A DNA stretch of 64,000 nucleotides from Bacteroidaceae bacterium (GTDB taxonomy: Bacteria > Bacteroidota > Bacteroidia > Bacteroidales > Bacteroidaceae): NCBI GenBank assembly GCA_017551845.1, contig JAFZKR010000072.1, positions 3,507 to 67,506 of the forward strand, written 5' to 3'. The translations under genes were made by a program, and so were the position numbers. Below are positions 17,120-26,332 of this stretch, piece by piece; the first letter of the stretch is position 1; every line of letters starts with the position of its first letter. The notes under the pieces are model-generated. The model saw nothing but the letters and a program-made list of their open reading frames with translations, had not been told where the DNA came from and did no database searches.

Positions 17120-17941
17120 TCAAAGGAAAATCAATGTAAGGATACCCGCTATCGCACAGTATATACCAAACCAGATAAGCTTGCCTTTCCGGACGATGGA
17201 AATCATCCATTTGCAAGCGGCGCATCCGGCAAGGAATGCGGCAAGAAATCCCAGTAAGAGGACTCCTGTTCCGGTAGGTTCTGCGGTCGCTTCGGCCGAC
17301 GCCGAACCAATGAGGTCTTTCATGTCAAGAAGCGCCTCGCCAAGGATGGGAGGGATGACCATCAGGAATGAGAACTGTGCAAGCCTCTCCTTCCTGTTAC
17401 CGAGCATTATGCCGGTGGCTATGGTGGCTCCCGAGCGTGAAATGCCGGGCAGAACGGCTATTGCTTGAGCGATACCTATTACGAAAGCATGCAGGCAGGA
17501 TATGTTCTCCCTCTGACGTGGTTTTGCATAATAGGAGAAAGTGAGCAGGGATGCTGTAATCAGAAGGCATATTCCCACAACTGTGGTTCCGGAACCGAAA
17601 ACATGCTCTATCTTGTCCTTGAAGAACATACCCACTATCCCGACAGGAATCATTGAGATAATGATGTTAATGACATATCTTGTCCCTTCGTTCAGACTTT
17701 CCCAACTCGTCCATTGCTGTCTGGAGAACAGGTCCTTGAATATCCATACGATCTCTTTCCACAGTATCACTATGGTGCTGAGCACTGTTGCCACGTGTAC
17801 GAGTACCGTGAAAGCCATGTTCTGCTCTCCGTCTATCCCGAAGAGTGCTGAGGTTATAGCCAGATGACCGCTACTGCTTATAGGCAGATATTCGGTAAGG
17901 CCCTGCAGCAGTCCAAGCAGTATTGATTCAAGCCAGTTCAT
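17120..17941 (-). CDS. uppP: Undecaprenyl-diphosphatase
   Basis: A 273-residue multi-pass membrane protein (about seven or eight helices) that dephosphorylates undecaprenyl pyrophosphate and so recycles the lipid carrier for peptidoglycan and surface glycans. The two active-site motifs are present: [12 protein letters not shown] (15-26, including Glu17) and PGISRSGAT near residue 160. It overlaps the DUF3098 gene by 4 bp. Its position in the same gene run as the flippase and glycosyltransferases fits a shared lipid-carrier pool, although the pairing with truB and ftsX is a housekeeping arrangement. Confidence 0.96.
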   Translation of the reverse strand: MNWLESILLGLLQGLTEYLPISSSGHLAITSALFGIDGEQNMAFTVLVHVATVLSTIVILWKEIVWIFKDLFSRQQWTSWESLNEGTRYVINIIISMIPVGIVGMFFKDKIEHVFGSGTTVVGICLLITASLLTFSYYAKPRQRENISCLHAFVIGIAQAIAVLPGISRSGATIATGIMLGNRKERLAQFSFLMVIPPILGEALLDMKDLIGSASAEATAEPTGTGVLLLGFLAAFLAGCAACKWMISIVRKGKLIWFGIYCAIAGILTLIFL

Positions 17942-18183
17942 GTGTTATCGTCGGTTTTCTCTCCCCTGGGTTTATACATAATGGCCGCGATAATGGTAAG
18001 GAATCCAGCGAGTGTGACGATAGGTGAAACCTTGATGCGTCGGACACTGAAGATATCCTCCACGAACTGTTCCTCGGTACTGTCGGCTCCAGTCATGAGC
18101 AGCAAACCGATAATGATGACCGCCATCCCCACTGCAATGAGAATGTAGTTTGTTTTGGTGAATGCGAATTTTTTCTTGTCCAT
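17938..18183 (-). CDS. DUF3098 small membrane protein
   Basis: An 81-residue protein with two hydrophobic segments (about 13-31 and 53-70) separated by an acidic loop ([13 protein letters not shown]), ending in a short polar tail. This is the DUF3098 pattern found between ftsX and uppP in Bacteroidetes. I chose the ATG at 18183 ([10 protein letters not shown]); a longer reading from 18270 would overlap ftsX. The function is unknown; by neighbourhood it may act in the cell envelope or division. Confidence 0.85.
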   Translation of the reverse strand: MDKKKFAFTKTNYILIAVGMAVIIIGLLLMTGADSTEEQFVEDIFSVRRIKVSPIVTLAGFLTIIAAIMYKPRGEKTDDNT

Positions 18184-18206
18184 AATTATGATGTTGTTTT
18201 GTTTTT

Positions 18207-19079
18207 TCAGAGATAATGCAACTCTCCCGATTTCATCCTGAGGAAACGGTTTACGGATGCCATGGCACATAGATATGTTATAAGCAGACCTGTAGCAATG
18301 ACCACAGTGGCTACCGTGATGATTATTCTCTTTTCAAGAAGTACCGAGAGCCAGGGTTCACGACTGATGCCGAATTTTAGTCCGCCGTAGATGGCAAGAC
18401 AAGCCAGTATGGCCGAGAGGAGGCCTATGAGCAGGTTGCGTTTCACGAACGGACGGCGTATGAACGACCACTTGGCTCCCACAAGTTTCATTGAATAGAG
18501 AATGAAACGCTGTGAATAGATGGTCAGTTTGATGGTGTTTCTGATCAAGGTGAGCGAAATAAGCGACAGCACCAGGATCAGTATCGTGAGTATGATGGCG
18601 AGCTTGCGGATGTTGTCGTTCATGGTGTCAAGCAGCTCTTCCTGCCAGTTCACTTCCTTGACACCGTTCACCGATGTGAGTTCCTGAGCAATATTCTTCA
18701 GGCTGTCATTGACGGCATACCCTTCATTCAACCTTACATTTATCGAGGCGTAGAAGGGATTGTACTCCAGGAACATGGAAGGGTCAGTGCCCATAGCCTC
18801 GGACATCTCTTTCAGGGCTTCTTCCTTGGTAATGATTGAAAGGCTTCCGCAGTAAGGGGAATTTTGGATCTTGTTTTTAAGGACTGAGAGTTGAGCATCG
18901 GTAATCTCTTCCTTTAGGATTACTTCGACGGTCATCTCCTGCCTGAATTTCTTTGAAATGTCCCGGGCGGTAAGCAACAGGAGCGTAATGAGTCCGATCA
19001 GCATCAACACAAGCGATGTGCTGATGCATGAGGTTATGAACAGCAGGTCAATCTTTCTCTTCTTTTTTTGTGCAGTCAT
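18207..19079 (-). CDS. ftsX: Cell division protein FtsX
   Basis: A 290-residue membrane protein with one N-terminal helix (about 15-37), a periplasmic domain, and three more helices near residues 165-187, 217-237 and 260-283. This is the FtsX layout, the membrane half of the FtsEX complex that controls septal wall hydrolysis. The segment IVTLVKNTIKL-like (here SLTLIRNTIKLTIYSQR) is typical. The true start is the ATG at 19079, which overlaps the methyltransferase gene by 32 bp; longer readings run through that gene in another frame. ftsE is not next to it. Confidence 0.9.
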   Translation of the reverse strand: MTAQKKKRKIDLLFITSCISTSLVLMLIGLITLLLLTARDISKKFRQEMTVEVILKEEITDAQLSVLKNKIQNSPYCGSLSIITKEEALKEMSEAMGTDPSMFLEYNPFYASINVRLNEGYAVNDSLKNIAQELTSVNGVKEVNWQEELLDTMNDNIRKLAIILTILILVLSLISLTLIRNTIKLTIYSQRFILYSMKLVGAKWSFIRRPFVKRNLLIGLLSAILACLAIYGGLKFGISREPWLSVLLEKRIIITVATVVIATGLLITYLCAMASVNRFLRMKSGELHYL

Positions 19080-19986
19080 ATTGTTGCGGATTTTTTTTGC
19101 GGAAAATGTAAACGAGGGAACTGCTACGGCCCCTGTGAACAGTGGATTCCATCCATGAACGTAGTCCGAAGGCCATTCCTCTGATGAAGGCGAATCTATG
19201 ATACATCTGTCTTTCGGACAGAATGGAAATGTAAAAGCTGTCGTATGGCAGTCTTTCGTGATGCATGAGGGTGAATCCGTGGCGTGAAGCGAGGTTGGTG
19301 ATGGTCGTTGCATCAAAATGCCAGCGGTGTCTCGGTACGTTGTAACCGGCCCAGTAGGGTCCGTAATGCATGGCATCGGTGGAACGGATGTTGGGACAGG
19401 CAATCAGTAGAATCCCTCCAGGGCGCAGTAGTGAATGGAAAGTGTCCAGAAGCTTCAGAGGATTGGAGGTGTGCTCGAAAACGTGCCATAGTGTAACCAC
19501 ATCGAACGATTCAGGTATCAGGTTATCTACTTCGGACACATCAATCATTCTGTGATGAAACATCTCTAAGGAGAAAAGCCTCTCCTCATGATAGTTTTCA
19601 ACCGATGTCACTTTCCAGCCCTTCTTTTCCATGTAGTTGGAGAACCAGCCGGTCTTGGCCCCGTAATTGAGCAGACTACCCTCGGAACGGTAGGCGCAGT
19701 TTTCCACGATACGTGCTTTGCGTGGAAGCATGATTCTGCGGACACGGTAGAAAAGACGGTCTATAAGACCTTCCGGGTCATCGCCTAACTTGAGCCTATG
19801 CTTGAGCATGTCATAGCTGGCCATGTGTTGTTCGTCAGGGGCATTGTCAGTAAATACCAGCCCGCAGGAAGTGCAGCGCAGCAGCATATATTGCTCCTTA
19901 CTGACGAAAAAGTCTGTACAGTAGGAGTAGAACGTGGTTTCCTGCGACCCGCAGAGAGGACACCTGCTGAATTTCTGGTTATCCAT
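19048..19986 (-). CDS. Class I SAM-dependent methyltransferase with N-terminal zinc ribbon
   Basis: A 312-residue protein. Residues 8-42 hold two CxxC pairs (CPLCG and CTSCG) typical of a zinc ribbon. A Rossmann methyltransferase domain follows, with a degenerate SAM loop (LLNYGAKTGWFSNYM, about 108-122), ESFDVVTLWHVFEH (about 158-171) and LLRPGGILLIACPN. Proteins of this layout often methylate sugars or lipid-linked glycans, but the substrate is not known. It is the first gene after a good promoter (20037-20068) and leads the ftsX-to-folK run. Confidence 0.85.
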   Translation of the reverse strand: MDNQKFSRCPLCGSQETTFYSYCTDFFVSKEQYMLLRCTSCGLVFTDNAPDEQHMASYDMLKHRLKLGDDPEGLIDRLFYRVRRIMLPRKARIVENCAYRSEGSLLNYGAKTGWFSNYMEKKGWKVTSVENYHEERLFSLEMFHHRMIDVSEVDNLIPESFDVVTLWHVFEHTSNPLKLLDTFHSLLRPGGILLIACPNIRSTDAMHYGPYWAGYNVPRHRWHFDATTITNLASRHGFTLMHHERLPYDSFYISILSERQMYHRFAFIRGMAFGLRSWMESTVHRGRSSSLVYIFRKKNPQQYDCTKKEEKD

Positions 19987-20036
19987 TATTAGGGCTGGTT
20001 TGGCTCGTGCGTGCGTACTTATTTTAGTATCGGCCG

Positions 20037-20068
20037 CAAAGATAATATCGCAGGATACCCCTTGTCAA
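20037..20068 (-). promoter_or_regulatory. Promoter of the methyltransferase-ftsX-uppP-folK run
   Basis: On the minus strand TTG (20068-20066, in TTGACA) is followed after 21 bp by TATCTTTG (20044-20037), matching the Bacteroidetes -33/-7 pattern. It lies about 50 bp before the ATG at 19986. It is the only clear promoter I found for the 17.5-kb minus-strand gene run. Confidence 0.7.
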
Positions 20069-20109
20069 GTGTTTTAAGGTTTTTTGTACTAAATGGGAAT
20101 GATGCGGAA

Positions 20110-21444
20110 TCATTCCGTAACTTCACTGCCCAAGAGTGTCGCGGAGGTGGCTCCGGTAATATGAACTGTAAGGAAATCTCCTGGTCGGTGGGTGCCTTTG
20201 CCAAACACCACGGTCCGGTTCTGTTCCGTGCGTCCGTAGAGTTGCTCGCGGGAACGTTTGGAATAGCCTTCTGCCAGTACTTCGTAATCCCGGCCGATGC
20301 ATTCGCGGTTACGCTCAAGTGACAGTTCGTTCTGCAGAGCAATCATCTCGTTAAGGCGTCGGATCTTGACCTCTTCAGGAATGTCATCGGGCAGATTCCG
20401 GCTTGCGTATGTCCCTGGGCGTTCAGAGTATCGGAACATGAATGAGGCATCGAAACGACACTCTCGCATGAGGGAAAGACTCTGTGCGTGATCTTCCTCT
20501 GTTTCAGAGTGATAACCAGTAAACATGTCGGTGGTCAGGCCGCAGTTGGGAATAATTTTTCTTATGGCTTCAACTCGTTCAAGATACCATTCGCGAGTAT
20601 ATTTCCTATTCATCAGCCGGAGTATGCGGGAACTGCCACTCTGTACAGGCAGGTGTATATGGCGGCAGATGTTCGGAACCTCTGCAATTACGTGAAGAGT
20701 ATCATCGCTCATATCCTTGGGGTGTGATGTGGTGAACCTCACCCTCATATCAGGAATGGCTTCCGCAACCATCCTCAGAAGCTCGGGAAAACCTATCTGA
20801 ACGCCATTGCTTTCAAACCTGTAAGAGTTGACGTTCTGACCGAGGAGAGTCACCTCTTTGTAACCTTTTTTCTTAAGATCCAACACCTCATTCAAGATGC
20901 TTTGCGGATCCCTGCTGCGTTCACGTCCTCGGGTATAGGGAACAATACAGTAGTGACAGAAATTGTTGCAACCGCGCATTATAGATACAAATCCGCTTAT
21001 GTGGTTGCCGCAGATACGCTCCGGAATAATGTCACGATACGTTTCCGTGGTGGAAAGTTTCACGTTCATAGCCTTGTGACCAGCTTCCACCTGAGCCATA
21101 AGGTCAGGAAGCGAAAGGTATGCATCAGGTCCGCAAACCACATCTACGTGATGGTTTTCTGTAAGTTCCTCTTTTGTGCGCTCTGCCATACAGCCCATAA
21201 CACCGATGAAAAGGCCCTTTTTTTTCTTTTTCAATGCATTCAGAGCCTCGAGGCGGTTCCAAATCTTCTGTTCGGCATTCTCGCGTATGGAGCAGGTGTT
21301 CAGGAATATGGCATCGGCATCATCAATGCTTTCGGTGGGTTCGTAACCGGCCATACGCATGATTGATGCTATCACCTCACTGTCAGCTACATTCATCTGA
21401 CAGCCGTAAGTCTCTATGAACAGTCTTTTTGTTCCGTCTTCCAT
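20110..21444 (-). CDS. miaB: tRNA-2-methylthio-N6-dimethylallyladenosine synthase
   Basis: A 444-residue radical-SAM methylthiotransferase that adds a methylthio group to i6A37 of tRNA. The N-terminal MTTase domain has its three cluster cysteines (Cys15, Cys51, Cys85). The radical-SAM motif C-x3-C-x2-C is at 159, 163 and 166 (in RGCNNFCHYC), and a C-terminal TRAM domain begins near residue 375. Length is typical. It stands alone between two intergenic regions, each carrying a near-identical 20-bp motif (see findings). Confidence 0.96.
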   Translation of the reverse strand: MEDGTKRLFIETYGCQMNVADSEVIASIMRMAGYEPTESIDDADAIFLNTCSIRENAEQKIWNRLEALNALKKKKKGLFIGVMGCMAERTKEELTENHHVDVVCGPDAYLSLPDLMAQVEAGHKAMNVKLSTTETYRDIIPERICGNHISGFVSIMRGCNNFCHYCIVPYTRGRERSRDPQSILNEVLDLKKKGYKEVTLLGQNVNSYRFESNGVQIGFPELLRMVAEAIPDMRVRFTTSHPKDMSDDTLHVIAEVPNICRHIHLPVQSGSSRILRLMNRKYTREWYLERVEAIRKIIPNCGLTTDMFTGYHSETEEDHAQSLSLMRECRFDASFMFRYSERPGTYASRNLPDDIPEEVKIRRLNEMIALQNELSLERNRECIGRDYEVLAEGYSKRSREQLYGRTEQNRTVVFGKGTHRPGDFLTVHITGATSATLLGSEVTE

Positions 21445-21512
21445 ATTCCTTATGTTTTCCGGGTGCGAATTTACTCAATTTCTGTAACACGCGGAATTCC
21501 GTGCGTGCGCAC

Positions 21513-21543
21513 TTGTTTTTATTTAAGGTTATGTTTACTTTTG
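21513..21543 (+). promoter_or_regulatory. Promoter of the CoA-transferase gene
   Basis: TTG (21513-21515) and TACTTTTG (21536-21543) are 20 bp apart, matching the Bacteroidetes promoter pattern. The predicted start is about 40 bp before the ATG at 21592. Confidence 0.7.
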
Positions 21544-21591
21544 CGCGGTTTTTTATGTTGAAAAGTCAAACAAGCAAATAAACATATAACA

Positions 21592-23079
21592 ATGGCTTTT
21601 ACTTTTAAGAGAATCACTGCCGCTGAGGCAGCACGTTTCGTCAAGAACGGTGACAATGTTGGTTTGAGCGGATTTACTCCTGCAGGTACACCAAAGGCAG
21701 TCACCCATGAGATCGGTTTAATGGCCCACGAGCTCCACGAGAAGGGCCAGGAGTTTCAGATAAGTATCTTCACTGGTGCTTCCACGGGTGATTCATGTGA
21801 CGGTATTCTGTCACGCGAGCATGCCATCCGTTATCGTGCTCCTTACACCACCAACAAGGATTTCCGTACTGCTGTCAACAACGGTGAGATTGCTTATAAT
21901 GACATCAACCTGAGCCAGATGGCACAGGAAATGCGTTATGGTTTCTACGGCAAGCTGAACATCGGCATCATGGAAGCCTTTGATGTAAGTGATGACGGTA
22001 AGATCTGGGTTACCGCAGGTGTTGGTATCGCTCCCACCGTAGCCCGTCTGGCCGATAAGCTTATCATTGAGCTTAACGCCGCTCATGCACGCTGCGCCAA
22101 AGGTCTGCATGACATCTATGAGCCGGCCGATCCTCCTTACCGTCGCGAGATTCCCGTTTATCAGCCCAGTGACCATATCGGCAAGGACTATATACAGGTT
22201 GATCCCGCCAAGATTGTAGGTATTGTCGAGGTCAATATCCCTGATGAGGCGCGCGGATTCACTGCTCCTGACGAGACCACTCTCCAGATAGGCCACAACG
22301 TAGCCCAGTTCCTTATAAGCGACCTTAAGCGCGGCATCATTCCTTCAACCTTTCTGCCTCTTCAGAGCGGTGTAGGTAATGTTGCGAACGCTGTTTTGGG
22401 CGCTCTGGGCGAGGATCCTTCGGTTCCTGCATTCCAAATGTACACTGAGGTTATCCAGGATTCAGTTATTGACCTTATGCGTGAGGGTCATTGCAAGTTC
22501 GGTTCAAGCTCATCACTGAGTGTCAGCAACGAGACCCTGCAGAGCGTATATGATGATATGGATTTCTTCAAGGACAAGCTGGTGTTGCGTCCTACCGAGA
22601 TCTCTAACAGCCCCGAAGTGGCACGCCGTCTTGGACTTATTGCAATGAACACTGCCCTTGAGGCCGATATTTATGGCAATGTGAACTCGACTCACGTAAG
22701 CGGCGTCAAGATGATGAACGGTGTGGGCGGTTCGGCCGATTTCACCCGCAATGCTTTCATTTCCATATTCAGCTGCCCGTCAGTAGCCAAGGGCGGCAAG
22801 ATAAGCGCCATCGTGCCCATGTGCTCACATGTGGATCACAATGAGCACAGCGTAAAGGTTCTCATCACAGAGCAGGGTATTGCTGACCTGCGTGGCAAGT
22901 CACCTGCTGAGCGCGCCAAGTGCATCATTGAGAACTGCGTGCATCCTGACTACAAGCAGCTCATGTGGGACTACCTCAAGATTGCGCAGAAGGGCCAGAC
23001 CAGTCACGCACTTGACAAAGCCTTTGCACTCCACAAAGCTTTGGCCGAGAAGGGTGACATGCACCTGGCCGAGTTTTAA
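21592..23079 (+). CDS. Acetyl-CoA hydrolase/transferase family CoA-transferase (succinate-CoA type)
   Basis: A 495-residue class I CoA-transferase of the acetyl-CoA hydrolase/transferase family, close to succinyl-CoA:acetate and propionyl-CoA:succinate CoA-transferases. The start AFTFKRITAAEAARFVKNG is the family N-terminus. The likely catalytic glutamate is Glu286 in YTEVIQDS, and the CoA-binding glycine-rich stretch LQSGVGNVANAVLG precedes it. In fermenting Bacteroidales such an enzyme couples succinate/propionate and acetate formation. It is a single gene with its own promoter and a hairpin after it. Exact acyl specificity is not determinable here. Confidence 0.92.
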   Translation: MAFTFKRITAAEAARFVKNGDNVGLSGFTPAGTPKAVTHEIGLMAHELHEKGQEFQISIFTGASTGDSCDGILSREHAIRYRAPYTTNKDFRTAVNNGEIAYNDINLSQMAQEMRYGFYGKLNIGIMEAFDVSDDGKIWVTAGVGIAPTVARLADKLIIELNAAHARCAKGLHDIYEPADPPYRREIPVYQPSDHIGKDYIQVDPAKIVGIVEVNIPDEARGFTAPDETTLQIGHNVAQFLISDLKRGIIPSTFLPLQSGVGNVANAVLGALGEDPSVPAFQMYTEVIQDSVIDLMREGHCKFGSSSSLSVSNETLQSVYDDMDFFKDKLVLRPTEISNSPEVARRLGLIAMNTALEADIYGNVNSTHVSGVKMMNGVGGSADFTRNAFISIFSCPSVAKGGKISAIVPMCSHVDHNEHSVKVLITEQGIADLRGKSPAERAKCIIENCVHPDYKQLMWDYLKIAQKGQTSHALDKAFALHKALAEKGDMHLAEF

Positions 23080-23080
23080 G

Positions 23081-23129
23081 CGTACATATTAGGGATAGTT
23101 CCCTAGAAGAACGAGCCCTAATGTGTACG
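23081..23129. terminator. Long imperfect hairpin between convergent genes
   Basis: CGTACATATTAGGG (23081-23094) and CCCTAATGTGTACG (23116-23129) pair with one mismatch around a 21-nt loop, and a nested AGGGA/TCCCT pairing is possible. It lies between the CoA-transferase and helicase stops and covers the last helicase codons. No long T run follows on either strand, so it may be a processing or 3'-stabilising hairpin rather than a strict intrinsic terminator. Confidence 0.5.
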
Positions 23130-25271
23130 ATGGAGTTTTATCAGGTCCAGGATTTCCTCACCGTACTGTTTCCACTTGGCGGGCCCGAAACCGTTTATCG
23201 CCAGGAGTTCCTCTTTTGTGGTGGGACAGGTATCGGCTATTTCCAAAAGGGTTCGCTGGGTGAGCACCCAGTAGGCGCGGATATTTTGAGCCAGGTATTG
23301 CTCGGTACGCCAGTCTATAAGGGGTTGGATAAGTTCGGGGTGGCGAATATCGGAGTAGATTTCCTCTATTGTCGGCTTGGTCTTGACAACCTTCTCCTTG
23401 GCCGGTTTGGGTTCTTTGGTCCGTTTTCCTGAAGTTTTTGACTGCGGTGTCAGAATGGATTCGTTCCTTATCTTAAGGAAAGACTCTATACTGAAACCGC
23501 TCTCCAGAATGGTTTCCATGCTTTGCACTCTCAGTGCCAGTTCCGGCACCAGTTCTCCCGATGCTTCAGTCATCGTCTTCTTAACGTCTTTGTTATCCAC
23601 GGAGACAGACAAAACAGGTGTTATCTGTACCGTGCATTCTTTGAGTATGGGAAGGAAATAACCCGCGGCTTTGGATATTCTTTCATTGATTTTTCCCCTG
23701 TCATATGCACCTATCCTGTCCAGTTCTCTACGGAATTTCTCTGCAATCTCCTCTATATCTCTTATCTTTTTACGGCTTTCTTCCAGTTTACCGGTCTGTT
23801 CAGGATACGTATTTATGAGATGGTTCCTGAATATGCCCGACATCCAGCCCGTGAGTCTCTCCAATTCGCTGAAGGTGAAACACTCCTTCAGAGTATTCAG
23901 ATAATATGCGGCTTTTGATTTTTCCAGTTCCTTTTCCATTTCTGAAACGGGAATGAATCTCTCACGGAATTGTGATACATCACTGTTGTTGAACAGGCAG
24001 GTTTGCGATATGGGACTGCTCAATACTATACCTTCAAGTGTACGGCAGCGTGAAAGAGCTACATAAACCTGTCCGAAAGTGAAAGCCGATGCTGCATCTA
24101 TTATCACATGGTCAAATGTAAGTCCCTGGCTTTTGTGGATGGTAACAGCCCACGCGGCCCGCAGAGGATATTGGGTGAATGTGCCTTCAACTATGGGTAC
24201 AATCTCTTTTGTCTCCTTGTCTATCTCATATTGGATGTTCTCCCATTTTTCAAGCGGAACATTGATTTCATCGCCGTTTTCATCGGTTACAGTAATTCCG
24301 TCATCATAATTGATATCCGTCACTGTGGCTATCTTTCCGTTATAGTACCGACCCTCACGCGAATCATTCCTTAAAAACATTACCTGCGCACCCTCCTTGA
24401 GTTGAAGCACCTTTTCTGCAGGCAGCGAGTTTTCAGGGATACTTCCTTCTGTTTCAGCATAAAACGTGTAAAGCCTTGAACTGAGTGCTTCCAGTTTTTG
24501 TTGGTTAATGTTATCGGCCTGCCGGTTATGTGTTGTAAGACGTATCCATCTGTTACCTGATACGGCTACCGTATCATCGGGATCAAATCTTGGGTCAAGT
24601 CGGCTGTTGAGCATCCTGTAGATGGAATTGTCCATATGTCCATCCCTGATGCTGTTCAATATATCAAGGAATGACCTGTCTGATTGCCGATACACGGTCT
24701 GTAACTCAATTGTAATGTATTTGAGACGCTGCATTACCTTTGAATGGAAGAAGAAAGGTGACTGATAGACCTGTTTGAGCCACGGTTCATCCTGCTCTGT
24801 CACTACTGGCGGAAGCTGGTGTGCATCTCCTATCATAAGAACCTGCACTCCTCCAAACGGATTGTTGTTCCTGCGATATTTGCGCATAACTGCATCTACA
24901 GAATCCAGAAGATCCGCCCTTACCATAGAGATCTCATCTATGATGAGAAGATCCAAAGTCTTGATTATCTTGACCTTCTCTTTACGTAACTGTCTATGTG
25001 ATTCGGGCATCTGGTATTCTGTAACCAGTTCCTTTACGTCGGGCAGATATGGACATAAAGGCAGTTGGAAAAAAGAGTGGATGGTTGTTCCGCCGGCGTT
25101 GATGGCCGCTACACCTGTAGGTGCAAGCACTACGCAGCGCTTTGGAGTACTCTCAACTATATATTTTAGGAAGGTGGTTTTACCGGTTCCTGCTCTTCCT
25201 GTCAGGAAAACAGATATTCCGGTCTGGGAAATGTAACTCTCAGCTAGTTCAAACAGATGGTCTTTTTCCAT
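23118..25271 (-). CDS. Pif1/RecD-like SF1 helicase with C-terminal HRDC domain
   Basis: A 717-residue superfamily 1B helicase. The Walker A loop GRAGTGKT is at 25-32, Walker B IDEISM at 111-116, and GDAHQLPP, typical of Pif1/RecD proteins, lies near 146-153. The C-terminal helicase part has the HKSQGLTFDHVIID and YVALSRC motifs. Residues 640-717 (QNIRAYWVLTQRTLLEIAD, then NGFGPAKWKQYG) form an HRDC nucleic-acid-binding domain. It probably unwinds G4, R-loop or fork structures in DNA repair. It is a single gene. Confidence 0.92.
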   Translation of the reverse strand: MEKDHLFELAESYISQTGISVFLTGRAGTGKTTFLKYIVESTPKRCVVLAPTGVAAINAGGTTIHSFFQLPLCPYLPDVKELVTEYQMPESHRQLRKEKVKIIKTLDLLIIDEISMVRADLLDSVDAVMRKYRRNNNPFGGVQVLMIGDAHQLPPVVTEQDEPWLKQVYQSPFFFHSKVMQRLKYITIELQTVYRQSDRSFLDILNSIRDGHMDNSIYRMLNSRLDPRFDPDDTVAVSGNRWIRLTTHNRQADNINQQKLEALSSRLYTFYAETEGSIPENSLPAEKVLQLKEGAQVMFLRNDSREGRYYNGKIATVTDINYDDGITVTDENGDEINVPLEKWENIQYEIDKETKEIVPIVEGTFTQYPLRAAWAVTIHKSQGLTFDHVIIDAASAFTFGQVYVALSRCRTLEGIVLSSPISQTCLFNNSDVSQFRERFIPVSEMEKELEKSKAAYYLNTLKECFTFSELERLTGWMSGIFRNHLINTYPEQTGKLEESRKKIRDIEEIAEKFRRELDRIGAYDRGKINERISKAAGYFLPILKECTVQITPVLSVSVDNKDVKKTMTEASGELVPELALRVQSMETILESGFSIESFLKIRNESILTPQSKTSGKRTKEPKPAKEKVVKTKPTIEEIYSDIRHPELIQPLIDWRTEQYLAQNIRAYWVLTQRTLLEIADTCPTTKEELLAINGFGPAKWKQYGEEILDLIKLHRTH

Positions 25272-25309
25272 AGTATTTAAATAATTAATGGTCCAGGATA
25301 TTCTTTTTA

Positions 25310-25317
25310 CAAAGATA
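25310..25317 (-). promoter_or_regulatory. -7 element for the helicase gene
   Basis: TATCTTTG read on the minus strand (25317-25310) lies about 40 bp before the ATG at 25271. No good -33 TTG is seen at the expected distance. Confidence 0.5.
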
Positions 25318-25393
25318 GTGACAATTCATGGTATTATAAATCCTTACGGTAGAATGGTGTTGACGGCATGAAAGTTAAAGTATGTTAACCATG

Positions 25394-25423
25394 TTGCGGG
25401 TAAAAAAACTACCAATATCTTTG
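25394..25423 (+). promoter_or_regulatory. Promoter of the ABC transporter-GntR operon
   Basis: TTG (25394-25396), a 19-bp spacer and TATCTTTG (25416-25423) form a full Bacteroidetes promoter about 70 bp before the ATG at 25494. The leader between them is a likely place for the operon's GntR regulator to bind, but I could not define an operator. Confidence 0.75.
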
Positions 25424-25493
25424 CAGTGTCTTAGTGAAGTAATACACCGATTAACGGCAGTCAGAAAAATGAATCACTGATAATATAAGCGAT

Positions 25494-26330
25494 ATGATCA
25501 AAATTGAAAAACTAGCATTCAGCTACGGGGACAATACCGTTCTGAAGGACATTTCGATGAAACTCCAGGAGGGCCGCATTTACGGTCTGCTGGGTGAGAA
25601 CGGAGTGGGCAAGACCACTCTTCTGACATTGCTTGCCGGTCTTAAAGAGACTAGTGCGGGCACTATTGATATTGACGGTTTCAATCCATTTGATCGTAAA
25701 CCTTCATTCCTTTCAGAGATTTATTATCTTCCCGATGAGGTTCCTGCTGTCAGGATGAGCGCTATGGCTTTTGCTTCTGACCGCGGACAGTTCTGGATTA
25801 ATTTTGACCTGGACAAGTTCCGCGAAATAATGGAGATTCTTGAGACCGATGTAAAGATGCACATGGACCGCATGTCATACGGCCAGCTCAAAAAGACCTA
25901 CATCAGTTTTGCTCTTGCCTGCAATGCCAAGTGTCTTTTTATGGATGAACCCACCAACGGTCTGGATATTCCTTCAAAGGCCCAGTTCCGCAAGGCAGTC
26001 TCCAAGTATACTTCCGATGATTCCACACTGCTTATCTCGACCCATCAGGTACGTGACCTTGAAGCTCTGATAGATCCTATCATCATCTTGGACCGCAGGG
26101 ATGTGCTGCTCAATGCATCAATTGATGAAATCACGGAAAAACTCTATTTTGACTACTCGACTCAAATTGATCCGGAGGCTCTATATTCAGAATTGATTCC
26201 AGGTGGTTGCATTCAGGTGGTTCCCAACACTACCGGTGCTGAAAGTAAGGTTAACATAGAGGCTCTGTTCAATACTGTGCACAAGCACAAAGACCTTATA
26301 AAAAAGATGTTCAATGTAAACAACGCATAA
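25494..26330 (+). CDS. ABC transporter ATP-binding protein
   Basis: A 278-residue ABC ATPase. Walker A GENGVGKT is at 34-41, the signature is the degenerate SYGQ (128-131) in place of LSGGQ, and Walker B FMDEPTNGLD ends at 158; a switch His follows in LISTHQVRD. The C-terminal 80 residues form an extra domain. Together with the membrane protein behind it and a YtrA-type GntR regulator it forms a common three-gene unit of the YtrBCD/EcsAB-like exporters. The substrate is unknown. The stop and the next start are 2 bp apart. Confidence 0.92.
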   Translation: MIKIEKLAFSYGDNTVLKDISMKLQEGRIYGLLGENGVGKTTLLTLLAGLKETSAGTIDIDGFNPFDRKPSFLSEIYYLPDEVPAVRMSAMAFASDRGQFWINFDLDKFREIMEILETDVKMHMDRMSYGQLKKTYISFALACNAKCLFMDEPTNGLDIPSKAQFRKAVSKYTSDDSTLLISTHQVRDLEALIDPIIILDRRDVLLNASIDEITEKLYFDYSTQIDPEALYSELIPGGCIQVVPNTTGAESKVNIEALFNTVHKHKDLIKKMFNVNNA

Positions 26331-26332
26331 CT

